DNA from: JAAYEA01 sp012689325
Lineage (GTDB): Bacteria > Chloroflexota > Anaerolineae > JAAYEA01
Length of the DNA stretch: 64,000 nt
Direction of reading: 5' to 3'
Assembly: GCA_036841525.1 (NCBI GenBank)
Contig: DAITVZ010000002.1
Span: 124,001-188,000, forward strand
Made by a program: the position numbers and the translations under genes. Below the pieces are notes generated by a model. The model saw only the letters and a list, made by a program, of their open reading frames with translations, searched no databases and was not told the DNA's origin. Within the stretch, counting starts at the first letter, position 1. Each line of letters opens with the position of its first letter. This document shows, in pieces, positions 8,807-16,995 of the stretch.

Positions 8807-10399
8807 TCAGCGGCCCAGGCGCCTGCGCACGGCCGCGAGCAACAGGCCGACCTCGTCGATGCGCAGCCGCGAGATGAGCGCCGCATAGACCGCCACTCCG
8901 GCCGCAGCGGGCGCTGCCAAGGCCGCCAACTGCCCCGGTAGCGACGCCATGGAGGCTGTTTCGCCCAGCGCCTCGCCAACCGCCCAGACGGCCGCGCCCA
9001 TCGCGGCGGCGGCCAGCCCGACCTTGGCGGCCGTGGTCCCCAGTCGCTCCGCGCCGAGCCCCGCCACCCGGCGCGAGGTCAGCGCCAGCATGGTGGCCGC
9101 ATGGCTCAGGTGCTTTGCCGAATCGGCCAGGACGAGCCCCAGCATGCCCAACGGCCCAACCAACGACAGCGCCACGGCCAGGTAGACGCCCACCGAGAGG
9201 ATGCCCACCAGCGCCGGGGTCAGGGTATCCTGGCGAGCATAGGAGGCATAGTTCAGCGGCCAGTCCAGGGTCGCAAAGGCCAGCCCGAACAAGTACAGTC
9301 GCAGCGCCCGCATGGTCCAGTAGGTATCGATGGCCGCGAACTCGCCGCGCTGAAACATCAGCGCGACGAGCGGCTCGGCCAGCAGAAACATGCCAACGGT
9401 CAGCGGCACGATCAGCAGCAGCGCCAGGCGCAGCCCGGTGCCCAGGGTGCGGCGATAGCCCTCCGGATCGGCGCGCGCGATGGCCTGGGCCAAGGGCGGC
9501 AGCACCGCCGTCGAGATGGCCACCGCCACCAGCCCATGGGCCGATTGCACCAGCGTGGTCGCTTTGTCCATCCAGGCGATGCTGCTGGCGCCAGTGCCGG
9601 AGGCCAGCCGCCGGTCGATGGTCACCTGGACCAGCGAGACCCCCAGGCCCAGCACGATCGGCGCATAGAGCCGCGCGATGCGCTTCAACGCTGGGTGTTT
9701 GAGGTCCAGGCGAAGGCGCAGCGGGATCCGGCGGAGCCCGGGCAGCAGGACAGCCAACTGCAGCGCCGCCGCCAACAGCACGCCCACGCCCAGGCTATAG
9801 ATGCCCAACCGGCCCGACAGGGTCAGCATGGCGACGATCAGCCCGGCGTTATAGACCGCCGCGGCCGCCGCCGGCAAGGCGAAGCGCTTCTGCGCATGAA
9901 GCAGCGCCGTGGTCACCCCCGCCAGGCTGACGAACAGCACCGAGGGCAGCATGATGCGCAGCAGCGACTGGGTCGCCACTCGCTGCGGGTCGTCAAAGCC
10001 GCCGGCCACCAGCCAGGTCAGCTGCGGCGCGAGGAGCTCGAGCAACAGCACGATGGCCGTCAGCACGACCGCCACGAGGGAGAGGATCACCCCGACGAGC
10101 TGCCCTAGCTCTCTCTGCCGCTTGAGCGCCACATATTCGGAGAGGACCGGCACCAACGCCGAGTCCAGCATCCCACCGATCAGCAGCTCATAGATTTGCT
10201 TGGGGATGATATTGGCCACACCGAAAGCGCTCACCAGGCCCGATGCGCCGAACAGCGCCGCGCTGATGCTCTCCCGGGCCAACCCCAGCACCCGGCTGAC
10301 CAGGTTGCCCACCGCGACGATGCTCGCCGCGCCGGCGATCCCCCGCGCCTCGATGGTCACTGCCACCGCCACCTCCGGCGGTTGGCGGTTCTCATCCAT
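8807..10399 (-). CDS. murJ: MurJ-like lipid II flippase (MviN family)
   Basis: This 530-residue polytopic membrane protein of the MOP superfamily would flip lipid II for peptidoglycan synthesis. The N-terminal part contains the family region SIVAVGNLVSRVLGLARE, followed by a polar KRQREL loop and many hydrophobic spans, about 14 in all. Acidic and basic residues inside early helices (R near SRVLGLARE) fit MurJ rather than a polysaccharide exporter. The gene overlaps the rdgB stop codon by 8 bp (10392-10399). An oligosaccharide flippase of the same superfamily is the main alternative. Confidence 0.85.
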   Translation of the reverse strand: MDENRQPPEVAVAVTIEARGIAGAASIVAVGNLVSRVLGLARESISAALFGASGLVSAFGVANIIPKQIYELLIGGMLDSALVPVLSEYVALKRQRELGQLVGVILSLVAVVLTAIVLLLELLAPQLTWLVAGGFDDPQRVATQSLLRIMLPSVLFVSLAGVTTALLHAQKRFALPAAAAAVYNAGLIVAMLTLSGRLGIYSLGVGVLLAAALQLAVLLPGLRRIPLRLRLDLKHPALKRIARLYAPIVLGLGVSLVQVTIDRRLASGTGASSIAWMDKATTLVQSAHGLVAVAISTAVLPPLAQAIARADPEGYRRTLGTGLRLALLLIVPLTVGMFLLAEPLVALMFQRGEFAAIDTYWTMRALRLYLFGLAFATLDWPLNYASYARQDTLTPALVGILSVGVYLAVALSLVGPLGMLGLVLADSAKHLSHAATMLALTSRRVAGLGAERLGTTAAKVGLAAAAMGAAVWAVGEALGETASMASLPGQLAALAAPAAAGVAVYAALISRLRIDEVGLLLAAVRRRLGR

Positions 10400-11000
10400 G
10401 GGGGATAATCTCGTCGAGCAGGAGGCGCCTCATAGCCTGCGCCGCCCTGGCTCGGTGGCTGACGCGGTTCTTGATCTCCGCAGGCAGATCAGCCATGGTG
10501 CAGCCCCATTCGGGCATGTAGAAGACGGGGTCGTAGCCAAACCCGCCGGCTCCGCTAGGGGCTTGGGCGATCATCCCCTCGCAGGCGCCCTCAGTGGCCC
10601 AACTCCGCCCATCGGGCGCGGCGACCACGATGGCGCACCGAAAGCGAGCGCCGCGCCGATTGCTTGGGACCTCCCGCATCCGGGCGAGCAGGAGCCCGTA
10701 CCGCTGGGCGTCGCTGGCCTCAGGCCCGGCGTACCTGGCCGTGTGGACCCCCGGGGCGCCCCCTAGCGCATCCACCTCCAAGCCCGAATCATCGGCCAGC
10801 GCCCACAGCCCGCTGGCCTGGGCATAGGCCAAGGCCTTGAGCCGGGCGTTCTCCTCGAAGGTATCTCCCGTTTCCTCGACCTCGATCCTCAGGCCCCGTT
10901 CATCCGGCCAGACCAGGGTCACCGGCAAGCGCACCAGCAGTTCGGCGAATTCGCGTCTCTTCCCCGGATTGGTGGTGGCGATCAGCAGACTGTCCAACAC
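10392..11000 (-). CDS. rdgB: RdgB/HAM1-family non-canonical purine NTP pyrophosphatase
   Basis: The enzyme hydrolyses dITP, ITP and XTP to monophosphates and so keeps deaminated purines out of DNA and RNA. Diagnostic segments are TTNPGKRREF close to the N-terminus, DDSGLEVDALGGAPG in the middle, and GGFGYDPVFYMPEWG followed by KNRVSHRARA near the end. I place the start at GTG 11000, 4-5 nt after AGGCGGG, because family members begin only a few residues before the ATTNPGK strand. An ATG at 11039 would add 13 residues with a weak ribosome binding site. The stop overlaps murJ, so the two are probably coupled. Confidence 0.95.
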   Translation of the reverse strand: MLDSLLIATTNPGKRREFAELLVRLPVTLVWPDERGLRIEVEETGDTFEENARLKALAYAQASGLWALADDSGLEVDALGGAPGVHTARYAGPEASDAQRYGLLLARMREVPSNRRGARFRCAIVVAAPDGRSWATEGACEGMIAQAPSGAGGFGYDPVFYMPEWGCTMADLPAEIKNRVSHRARAAQAMRRLLLDEIIPHG

Positions 11001-11086
11001 TGTTCCCGCCTCTGGATAGGTTCTTGGCCACGTCTGCATATGATAGCCCAGCAGCCCCTATTCGTCAAAAACCCCGGGACTCCCCT

Positions 11087-11115
11087 TTGTCATCCGGCGC
11101 GGAGCGTGCTATGAT
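11087..11115 (+). promoter_or_regulatory. Sigma-70-type promoter for the sulfatase/PL22 operon
   Basis: TTGTCA (11087-11092), 17 bp, TATGAT (11110-11115). Expected transcription start is near 11122, giving a leader of under 40 nt with GAGGAGGAG before the ATG at 11159. A copy of ATCCGG lies on each side of the spacer (11092-11097 and 11113-11118), 21 bp apart, and could be an operator. Confidence 0.6.
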
Positions 11116-11158
11116 CCGGGCGCAAGGTTGGCAGTCCACCTGAGGAGGAGACCAGCGC

Positions 11159-12574
11159 ATGAGCGACCCGAAGCGGCCAAATATCATCTATATCATGGCC
11201 GATGACATGGGCTACGGCGACCTGAGTTGCTACGGCGCGCACAAGATCCAGACCCCCCATGCCGACCGTGTCGCCGCCGAAGGGATGCGTTTCACGGACG
11301 CCCACTCCTCTTCGGCGGTCTGCACCCCCAGCCGTTACAGCGTGTTGACGGGCCGCTATTGCTGGCGCAGCCCGCTCAAGCGCTGGGTCCTCTGGGGCTT
11401 TGAGCCGCCGCTCATCGAGCCCAGCCGACTGACCATCGCCCAGATGCTCCGTCAGGCTGGCTATGCCACCGCGGCCGTGGGCAAGTGGCACCTGGGCTTG
11501 GGCTGGACCACCCTGGACGGCGAGCCTCCGGCCGCCGACGGCGCCAACGTCGACTATCGCGCTCCCATCCAAGGCGGCCCGCGGGAGCACGGCTTTGACA
11601 CGTGCTTTATCATCACGGGCTCGCTGGACATGGCCCCCTATTGCTTCATCGAGGACAACCACACTGTAGGCATCCCCAGCGAGGAAAAGCACCCCTACAA
11701 CCCGCAACAGCGCCCGGGGCTAATGGTCCCCGGCTGGGATGACGCCCAGGTGGACACCGTCTTTGCGGAAAAGGCCGTCGGTTTCATCGACCGGCAGATG
11801 CGGCGTGACCCGGACCGGCCCTTCTTCCTCTACCTGACCCCCTCCGCGCCGCACCGTCCCTGCGTGCCGCCGGACTTTGTCAAGGGCGCGAGCCAGGCTG
11901 GCGAGCGCGGCGATATGGTCGTGATGGTGGACTGGATGGTGGGCCGGATCGACGAGGCGCTGCGCCGCCACCGGATCGCCGATCGCACGCTGCTGGTGAT
12001 CACCAGCGATAACGGCGCCCGCTTGACCAACTATGACGGGCGCGACTATGGGCACAAAGCTTGCGGCGACCTGCGCGGCCAGAAGGCGGACATCTGGGAC
12101 GGCGGCCACCGCGAGCCCTTCATCGCCCGTTGGCCGGGCGTGATCCCCGCGGGCGCGGTCAGCCAGGAGCCCATCTGCCTGGTGGACCTCATGGCCACCG
12201 TGGCCGAGATCGTCGGCTACGCGCTGCCACCCAGCGCCGCCTCAGATAGCCATAGCGTCTTGCCCGCGCTGCTCGCAGAGCCGCTCGCTGCGCCGATCCG
12301 GGAGGCCATCGTCCACCACTCCGGCGAGGGGATGTTCTCCATCCGCCAGGGACCCTGGAAGCTGATCATGGGGCTAGGCTCGGGCGGGTTCTCCGAGCCA
12401 CGTTCTGCGGAGCCTCGGCCGGGCGACCCCCTGGGACAGCTTTATCGTCTGGACGATGATCGAGGCGAGGCGCGCAACCGCTGGGCCGCACAGCCCGAGA
12501 TCGTGGCGCACCTCAGCAGCCTGCTGTCGCGCTACCAAGAGCAGGGCTACAGCCGCCCCGGCGCATCGGCCTGA
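11159..12574 (+). CDS. Type I sulfatase (arylsulfatase family)
   Basis: Type I sulfatases remove sulfate esters from glycans or aryl compounds with a formylglycine made from a Cys or Ser. In this 471-residue protein the modification motif is C55-T-P-S-R, and the metal-ligand Asp pair is D15-D16 in YIMADDMGYGD. The second metal-site segment ITSDNGA is present in the middle, followed by HKACGDLRGQKADIWDGG. The motif is the cysteine type, so formylglycine-generating enzyme or anSME must supply the modification; neither is in the window. There is no signal peptide, so it probably acts on imported sulfated oligosaccharides in the cytoplasm. First gene of a four-gene operon. Confidence 0.93.
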   Translation: MSDPKRPNIIYIMADDMGYGDLSCYGAHKIQTPHADRVAAEGMRFTDAHSSSAVCTPSRYSVLTGRYCWRSPLKRWVLWGFEPPLIEPSRLTIAQMLRQAGYATAAVGKWHLGLGWTTLDGEPPAADGANVDYRAPIQGGPREHGFDTCFIITGSLDMAPYCFIEDNHTVGIPSEEKHPYNPQQRPGLMVPGWDDAQVDTVFAEKAVGFIDRQMRRDPDRPFFLYLTPSAPHRPCVPPDFVKGASQAGERGDMVVMVDWMVGRIDEALRRHRIADRTLLVITSDNGARLTNYDGRDYGHKACGDLRGQKADIWDGGHREPFIARWPGVIPAGAVSQEPICLVDLMATVAEIVGYALPPSAASDSHSVLPALLAEPLAAPIREAIVHHSGEGMFSIRQGPWKLIMGLGSGGFSEPRSAEPRPGDPLGQLYRLDDDRGEARNRWAAQPEIVAHLSSLLSRYQEQGYSRPGASA

Positions 12575-12600
12575 ACCCAGACATGGGGAAGGAGATCATC

Positions 12601-13710
12601 TTGCTAACCGAGACGCAGAGAATCGCCCTGATCCGCTTCTGCCAGGCGCTCGTCAATCAGCAACGCGCCCAGGTGATCGTCGCCCCCAAGCGTCCTGCCA
12701 GCGGCCACTGGTTCGGCGGCGGCAACATGGTCGCCGGGCCCGACGGGGCGCTCTACCTGACCGGCCGCTTCCGCAACCAGGGCGACTCGCGCACGGGCCT
12801 GGGCCTGGGCGAGCGCGGCCTTGCGCTGGACATCCTCACGTCGCGAGACGGCGGCTTCACCTGGAACACCATCCTGTCCTTCTCCAAGCGCGACCTGGAC
12901 GTCGCGGGCCATGCCGTCGAATCCATCGAGGGCTCCGCGCTGCGCTTTGCGGCTGACGGCAGCGTCGAGCTGTTCGTCTCCAGCGAGAAGGGCGACATCC
13001 GCTATCCCGAGGGTTGGGAGGCCTATCAAAAGCCGGGCACCGGCGTCTGGACGATCGAGCGGCTCCGCGCGCCAACCATCTATGAGCTCCGCCAAGCGCA
13101 GGTGGAGCCGCTGCTGGAGTGCCGCGACCTGCGTTACGTGCACGTCAAGGACCCGGTGGTCTATGAGCGGACCAACGGCGACACGGTGCTGGTCTTTTGC
13201 ACCCATCCCTACTGCTGGACCAGCTCCAACTCGGCCTACGCGGTGCGGCGCGCCGGAGCGGCGGCCTTTGGCCCGCCGGTATTCGAGTTCTTTCCCCGTG
13301 GCGCCACCTGGGACGTAGCCATGAGCCGGATCACTGGCCTGCTGCGCGTGCCGCAGATCGGCCCCTTCACCGATGGCGAGCCGCTGGTGCTCATGTTCTA
13401 CGATGGCGGCGAGTCCGTGCGCAACCTCGACGAGCACGCGAAGGCGGTCCGGCGCCCGCGGGGTTACTCGTGCGAGGAACTGGGCGGCGTGGCCGTGGCG
13501 CTGGAGCGCGACCTGCGGGTGCACGAGCGGCTGTCGCTCTATCTGCCCATGTTCGTCTCGCCCTGGGGCACCGGCGCCAGCCGCTACGTGGACGTGCTGC
13601 CCACCGAGGACGGCTATCTCGCCACCTGGGAGCAGTCGCAGCCCAACGGCTCCCAACCGCTCGTGATGCACCAACTGAGCCGGCAAGACGCCGAGAGCTT
13701 GCTGCGTTAG
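12601..13710 (+). CDS. Sialidase-like beta-propeller protein
   Basis: About 369 residues with an Asp-box SRDGGFTW at about residues 81-88, the hallmark turn of six-bladed sialidase/BNR propellers, and WFGGGNMVAGPDGALYLTGR earlier. YVHVKDPVVYERTNGD in the middle resembles the catalytic-face strands of propeller glycosidases. I place the start at TTG 12601, because GGGGAAGGAG at 12585-12594 is an evident ribosome binding site. The ATG at 12583 overlaps that site and would be wasteful. It sits between two sulfatases in one operon, so it may cleave the desulfated oligosaccharide. True exo-sialidase activity is not established by one Asp-box. Confidence 0.75.
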   Translation: MLTETQRIALIRFCQALVNQQRAQVIVAPKRPASGHWFGGGNMVAGPDGALYLTGRFRNQGDSRTGLGLGERGLALDILTSRDGGFTWNTILSFSKRDLDVAGHAVESIEGSALRFAADGSVELFVSSEKGDIRYPEGWEAYQKPGTGVWTIERLRAPTIYELRQAQVEPLLECRDLRYVHVKDPVVYERTNGDTVLVFCTHPYCWTSSNSAYAVRRAGAAAFGPPVFEFFPRGATWDVAMSRITGLLRVPQIGPFTDGEPLVLMFYDGGESVRNLDEHAKAVRRPRGYSCEELGGVAVALERDLRVHERLSLYLPMFVSPWGTGASRYVDVLPTEDGYLATWEQSQPNGSQPLVMHQLSRQDAESLLR

Positions 13711-13733
13711 CCGCCACCGCGAAAGGAGCGACC

Positions 13734-15134
13734 ATGTCCAGCCACCAGCCCAACATCCTCTTGCTCTTCACCGACGACCAGCGCTTCGATACCATCCATG
13801 CACTGGGCTGCCAGGCCATCCACACCCCCAACATGGACCGCCTGGTCAGCCAGGGCGTCAGCTTTACCCACGCCTGCATCCCTTGCGGGACCGTGGGCGC
13901 GGTCTGCATGCCCAGCCGAGCGATGCTGCACACCGGCCGCACCCTCTTTCACCTCGCCGAGGCGGGTCAGTATATCCCCGACGAGCACGTGCTCTTGGGT
14001 GAGCATCTGCAGGCTCAAGGCTACCGCACCTATGGCATCGGCAAGTGGCACAACGGCCCCAGCTCTTACGCCCGCAGCTTCTCCGATGGCGCTGAGATCT
14101 TTTTCGGGGGCATGGCCGATCATTGGAATGTGCCCGCCTGTCGCTTCGACCCGAGCGGACGCTACCCCGAGGCCACGCCCTGGATTCGCAACCCGTATGG
14201 GGACAACACGGTCACGCCGCAGCACGTCGACCACGTCACCTTTGGCAAGCACTCCACGGACCTGTTCGGCGAGGCGGCCATCAGCTTTCTGCGGGGCTAC
14301 GACTCCCAGGCACCCTTCTTCGCCTATGTCGCTTTCATGGCGCCGCATGACCCGCGCTCCATGCCCAAGCGCTTCCTAGAGATGTATGGCCCGGCCCGGA
14401 TCGAACTGCCCGCCAATTTCATGCCCGAGCACCCCTTCGATAACGGCGCGCTGCACATCCGGGACGAGGAACTGGCGGCCTTCCCGCGCACGCCGGATGA
14501 GATCCGCCGCCACATCGCCGAGTACTATGCCATGATCTCCCATCTGGATTACCAGATCGGCGAGATACTGCGCGCCCTGGAGGAGACCGGCCGCGCGGGC
14601 AACACCATCGTCGTCTTTGCCGGGGATAATGGCCTGGCCCTCGGCCAGCACGGCCTGATGGGGAAGCAGAGCAACTATGAGCACAGCGTCCGCGTGCCGC
14701 TGATCATGTGCGGGCCCGGCATCCCGCGCAATGTGCGCACCGATGCCTTTGCCTATCTTCTGGACATCTACCCCACCCTCTGCGATCTCATCGGCGCACC
14801 CGCTCCCGCCACCGTGGAGGGGCGCAGCCTCGTGCCGGCCATGCGCGACCCGCGGGAGAAGGTGCGAGATACCTTCTTCTACGCCTATTCGGGCCTGCAA
14901 CGCAGCATCCGAGACCGCCGCCACAAGCTCATCGAGTACGTGGTTCGCGGCGAGCGGCACACCCAGCTCTTCGACCTGCAGAACGACCCCATCGAGGTGC
15001 ACAACCTGGCGGGCGACCCGGCCTATGCAGCCAAGCTCGCCGAGCTGCGCGCCGAGCTGGTCCGCTATCGAGACGAGTGGGGCGATCGCGATACCAAGTG
15101 GGGGCAGACCTTTTGGAGCGGGTACGGCGCCTGA
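13734..15134 (+). CDS. Type I sulfatase, second copy
   Basis: A 466-residue sulfatase beginning MSSHQPNILLLFTDDQRFD, with metal-ligand Asp residues D14-D15 and the formylglycine motif C58-M-P-S-R. The C-terminal half has FAGDNGLALGQHGLMGKQ, typical of choline-sulfatase/iduronate-sulfatase-like members that end with a small C-terminal subdomain. The start is the ATG at 13734, preceded by GAAAGGAG. The frame stays open far upstream inside the previous gene, but that extension has no family similarity. No signal peptide is seen. Its sequence differs clearly from the sulfatase at 11159, so the two likely remove sulfate at different positions of one glycan. Confidence 0.93.
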   Translation: MSSHQPNILLLFTDDQRFDTIHALGCQAIHTPNMDRLVSQGVSFTHACIPCGTVGAVCMPSRAMLHTGRTLFHLAEAGQYIPDEHVLLGEHLQAQGYRTYGIGKWHNGPSSYARSFSDGAEIFFGGMADHWNVPACRFDPSGRYPEATPWIRNPYGDNTVTPQHVDHVTFGKHSTDLFGEAAISFLRGYDSQAPFFAYVAFMAPHDPRSMPKRFLEMYGPARIELPANFMPEHPFDNGALHIRDEELAAFPRTPDEIRRHIAEYYAMISHLDYQIGEILRALEETGRAGNTIVVFAGDNGLALGQHGLMGKQSNYEHSVRVPLIMCGPGIPRNVRTDAFAYLLDIYPTLCDLIGAPAPATVEGRSLVPAMRDPREKVRDTFFYAYSGLQRSIRDRRHKLIEYVVRGERHTQLFDLQNDPIEVHNLAGDPAYAAKLAELRAELVRYRDEWGDRDTKWGQTFWSGYGA

Positions 15135-15173
15135 CCAGTTTCGTTGGCCCTGAGGACATCCCAAGGAGGGGAA

Positions 15174-16373
15174 ATGGCTCACAAAGGCGAGACCTGGAAC
15201 GAGTCCAAGACCTACCGCGACGCCTGGACGCTGCGCGAGGTGCGGCAGATCACCACGCAGGGCCTCTATAACCAGACGCCCACCTATCATACGAACGTCG
15301 GCTTTAGCGAGGATGGCGAGTACCTGGTGTTCGCTTCCGCCAGGGACGGGATGAGCGCCATCTTTGCCGCCCATGTGCCCACTGGCGATATCACGCAGCT
15401 CATCGATCCGATCGATGGCATCGGCGGGTATGGGTCGCTGCAGTACAGCGCCGGCAGCGCCATGAGCTCCGGGAAGGGCGTCATCGGCAGCATGTGCATC
15501 GCGCCGAGGAGCGGTTGGGTGGCCTTCTGCGATGACGAGGCGCTGCGCGCGGTGCAACTGGGCACGCTGAAGGAACGCGTGCTGATCCCTCACATCGGCA
15601 AGCAGTGGATGACCGGCATGCCCAGCATCGACCCGGCGGAAGAGCACGTGGTGATCTCGGTCAAGAGCGCGCACCCCGAGCTGATGTTGGGCCAGCGCCC
15701 CACCAAGGGCTACATGGAGCACTTTGCCGGGGGAGGCATGAAGCTCGAGTTTTGGCAGGTCCCCCTCGCCGGCGGCCCGGTGGAAGTGATCTACCGCGAG
15801 GACAACATCGGCTGCTCCCACAACCCCCACTGCCCCGCCGATGGAGACCTGCTGCTCATCGACCGCGACTTTCCCCCCAAGTTCTGGGGCGGCAGCGATG
15901 GCCGCACCAACCGCATCTGGACGCTGCGCATCTCCACCCAGCAGCTCACCGAATTGCCCCCGCGGGACCAGGCCCGTTTCCAGGTGCACTCGGCCTGGAC
16001 CTGGGACGGCGAGGGGGTGGTCTATCACGGCCGTAGCGCAGTCAGCGGGCACTATATCGGCGTGGTGAACAAGCGCGGGGAGACGGTGCGCGAGTACTTG
16101 TTCGACAAGGCGCCCCATTACGGCCACGTCTCGGCCATGGCTGGCCGTCCCGCCATCATCCTCGACGGCAACCTGAGCACCGACCTGCTCCTCTGGCTCT
16201 ACTACGACCAGGAGCAGCCCCGCATCGAGGTGATCGCCCGCCACGAGACCGAGTGGAACAGCATCGGCGGGCAGTTCCCCCACCCGCATCCGCTCTGCGA
16301 CCCCGCGGGCCGCTACATCTCGTTCAACGCCGCCCACCGCGGACGCAGCGACGTCTACGCGGTGACCGTCTAG
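15174..16373 (+). CDS. ogl: Oligogalacturonate lyase family protein (PL22)
   Basis: The 399-residue beta-propeller aligns by eye with PL22 oligogalacturonate lyases, which cleave unsaturated or short galacturonate oligomers by beta-elimination in the cytoplasm. The Mn-binding set of the characterised Yersinia enzyme (one His, one Gln, two His) appears here as H272 in QVHSAWTWDG and Q367, H370 and H372 in GGQFPHPHPL. The closing blade RHETEW...GRYISFNAAHRG...DVYAV matches the family ending. The start is ATG 15174 after AAGGAGGGG. The earlier in-frame start at 15144 lacks such a site. As last gene of the sulfatase operon it implies a uronic-acid-containing, sulfated substrate. Confidence 0.85.
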   Translation: MAHKGETWNESKTYRDAWTLREVRQITTQGLYNQTPTYHTNVGFSEDGEYLVFASARDGMSAIFAAHVPTGDITQLIDPIDGIGGYGSLQYSAGSAMSSGKGVIGSMCIAPRSGWVAFCDDEALRAVQLGTLKERVLIPHIGKQWMTGMPSIDPAEEHVVISVKSAHPELMLGQRPTKGYMEHFAGGGMKLEFWQVPLAGGPVEVIYREDNIGCSHNPHCPADGDLLLIDRDFPPKFWGGSDGRTNRIWTLRISTQQLTELPPRDQARFQVHSAWTWDGEGVVYHGRSAVSGHYIGVVNKRGETVREYLFDKAPHYGHVSAMAGRPAIILDGNLSTDLLLWLYYDQEQPRIEVIARHETEWNSIGGQFPHPHPLCDPAGRYISFNAAHRGRSDVYAVTV

Positions 16374-16384
16374 CGAAACCTATC

Positions 16385-16416
16385 AAAAAGGGCCCCGGGC
16401 GCGACGCCGGGGCCCT
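16385..16416 (-). terminator. Intrinsic terminator of the efflux operon
   Basis: Arms AGGGCCCCGG (16389-16398) and CCGGGGCCCT (16407-16416) form a 10-bp stem. Read on the minus strand the stem is followed by CTTTTTGATA, so it terminates transcription coming from the small exported protein gene at 16430. It may also act on the plus strand at the end of the PL22 gene, but there it lacks a T-tract. Confidence 0.7.
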
Positions 16417-16429
16417 CGCAGGAGTCGGA

Positions 16430-16945
16430 TCAGGGCGCGGTCCTGCCACCCTGCGGGAAGCCGCCGCCAGGGGCCGCGCCGCCGAACACTCCAAAGCCTC
16501 CCTGGCCCACCTGGATCATGCGCGCCACCAGGTTGCCCTCGGTGTCGCGCTGCCCCATGATGGTGACCTGCTCGCCGGCTACCAGCTCCGCCGCCTCGAC
16601 CTTGGTGGTCTTGGAGATCGTCGTGTTCTCGGTGACCAGCACCTTGACGCTGGCGCCGTCGCTCCCCTTCACGGCGAGGGTCTGCCCGTCGACGCTTTCG
16701 ACGCTGCCGGTGACCCCGGCGCCCGCGCCCTGGCGGTCCAGGCCTTGCCCGCCGCCGAAGCCCTGGCCCGTCACGGCGCCTGGCTGCGCCGTGCCCGCCG
16801 ACTGGCTCAGCCGCTCGGCCAGGAATGCCTCGAACTCGGCCTGGGCCTGCGCCTTGCCGGCGTTCTGGCCGTACAGGTATCCTCCGGCGGCAGCCGCCGC
16901 GCCCACCACCAGTGCGACCCCAACCACCAAAATCACCGTCTTCAT
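16430..16945 (-). CDS. Small exported protein with DUF5666-like OB domain
   Basis: 171 residues: an N-terminal hydrophobic segment (about 3-26, MKTVILVVGVALVVGAAAAA) acts as signal or anchor. A Gln/Gly-rich linker (about 50-78) follows, and then a compact beta domain (about 79-150) with GSVESVDGQTLAVKG and VTIMGQRDTEGNLVARMIQV, the pattern of DUF5666-type small OB-fold domains. The tail is Gly/Pro-rich. It is the last gene of the MacAB-like operon and is followed by a terminator. A role outside the membrane next to the efflux complex is inferred from position only. Confidence 0.7.
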   Translation of the reverse strand: MKTVILVVGVALVVGAAAAAGGYLYGQNAGKAQAQAEFEAFLAERLSQSAGTAQPGAVTGQGFGGGQGLDRQGAGAGVTGSVESVDGQTLAVKGSDGASVKVLVTENTTISKTTKVEAAELVAGEQVTIMGQRDTEGNLVARMIQVGQGGFGVFGGAAPGGGFPQGGRTAP

Positions 16946-16995
16946 CGGTTCAGCGCCTTCCTTTCACAAGCATGCCCCGCTGTTACCCAGCGAGG

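Noticed and set aside
9101..10108. Gln/His-rich 335-codon frame on the plus strand
   Set aside because: It is antisense to murJ. The composition is the typical shadow of Leu/Ala-rich membrane helices.
13197..13733. N-terminal extension of the second sulfatase
   Set aside because: The extension overlaps the sialidase-like gene in another frame and lacks sulfatase similarity; GAAAGGAG before the ATG at 13734 marks the real start.
14376..16337. 653-codon open frame on the minus strand
   Set aside because: It spans the antisense of a sulfatase and the PL22 gene, both of which carry intact active-site motifs. It has no ribosome binding site or motif.
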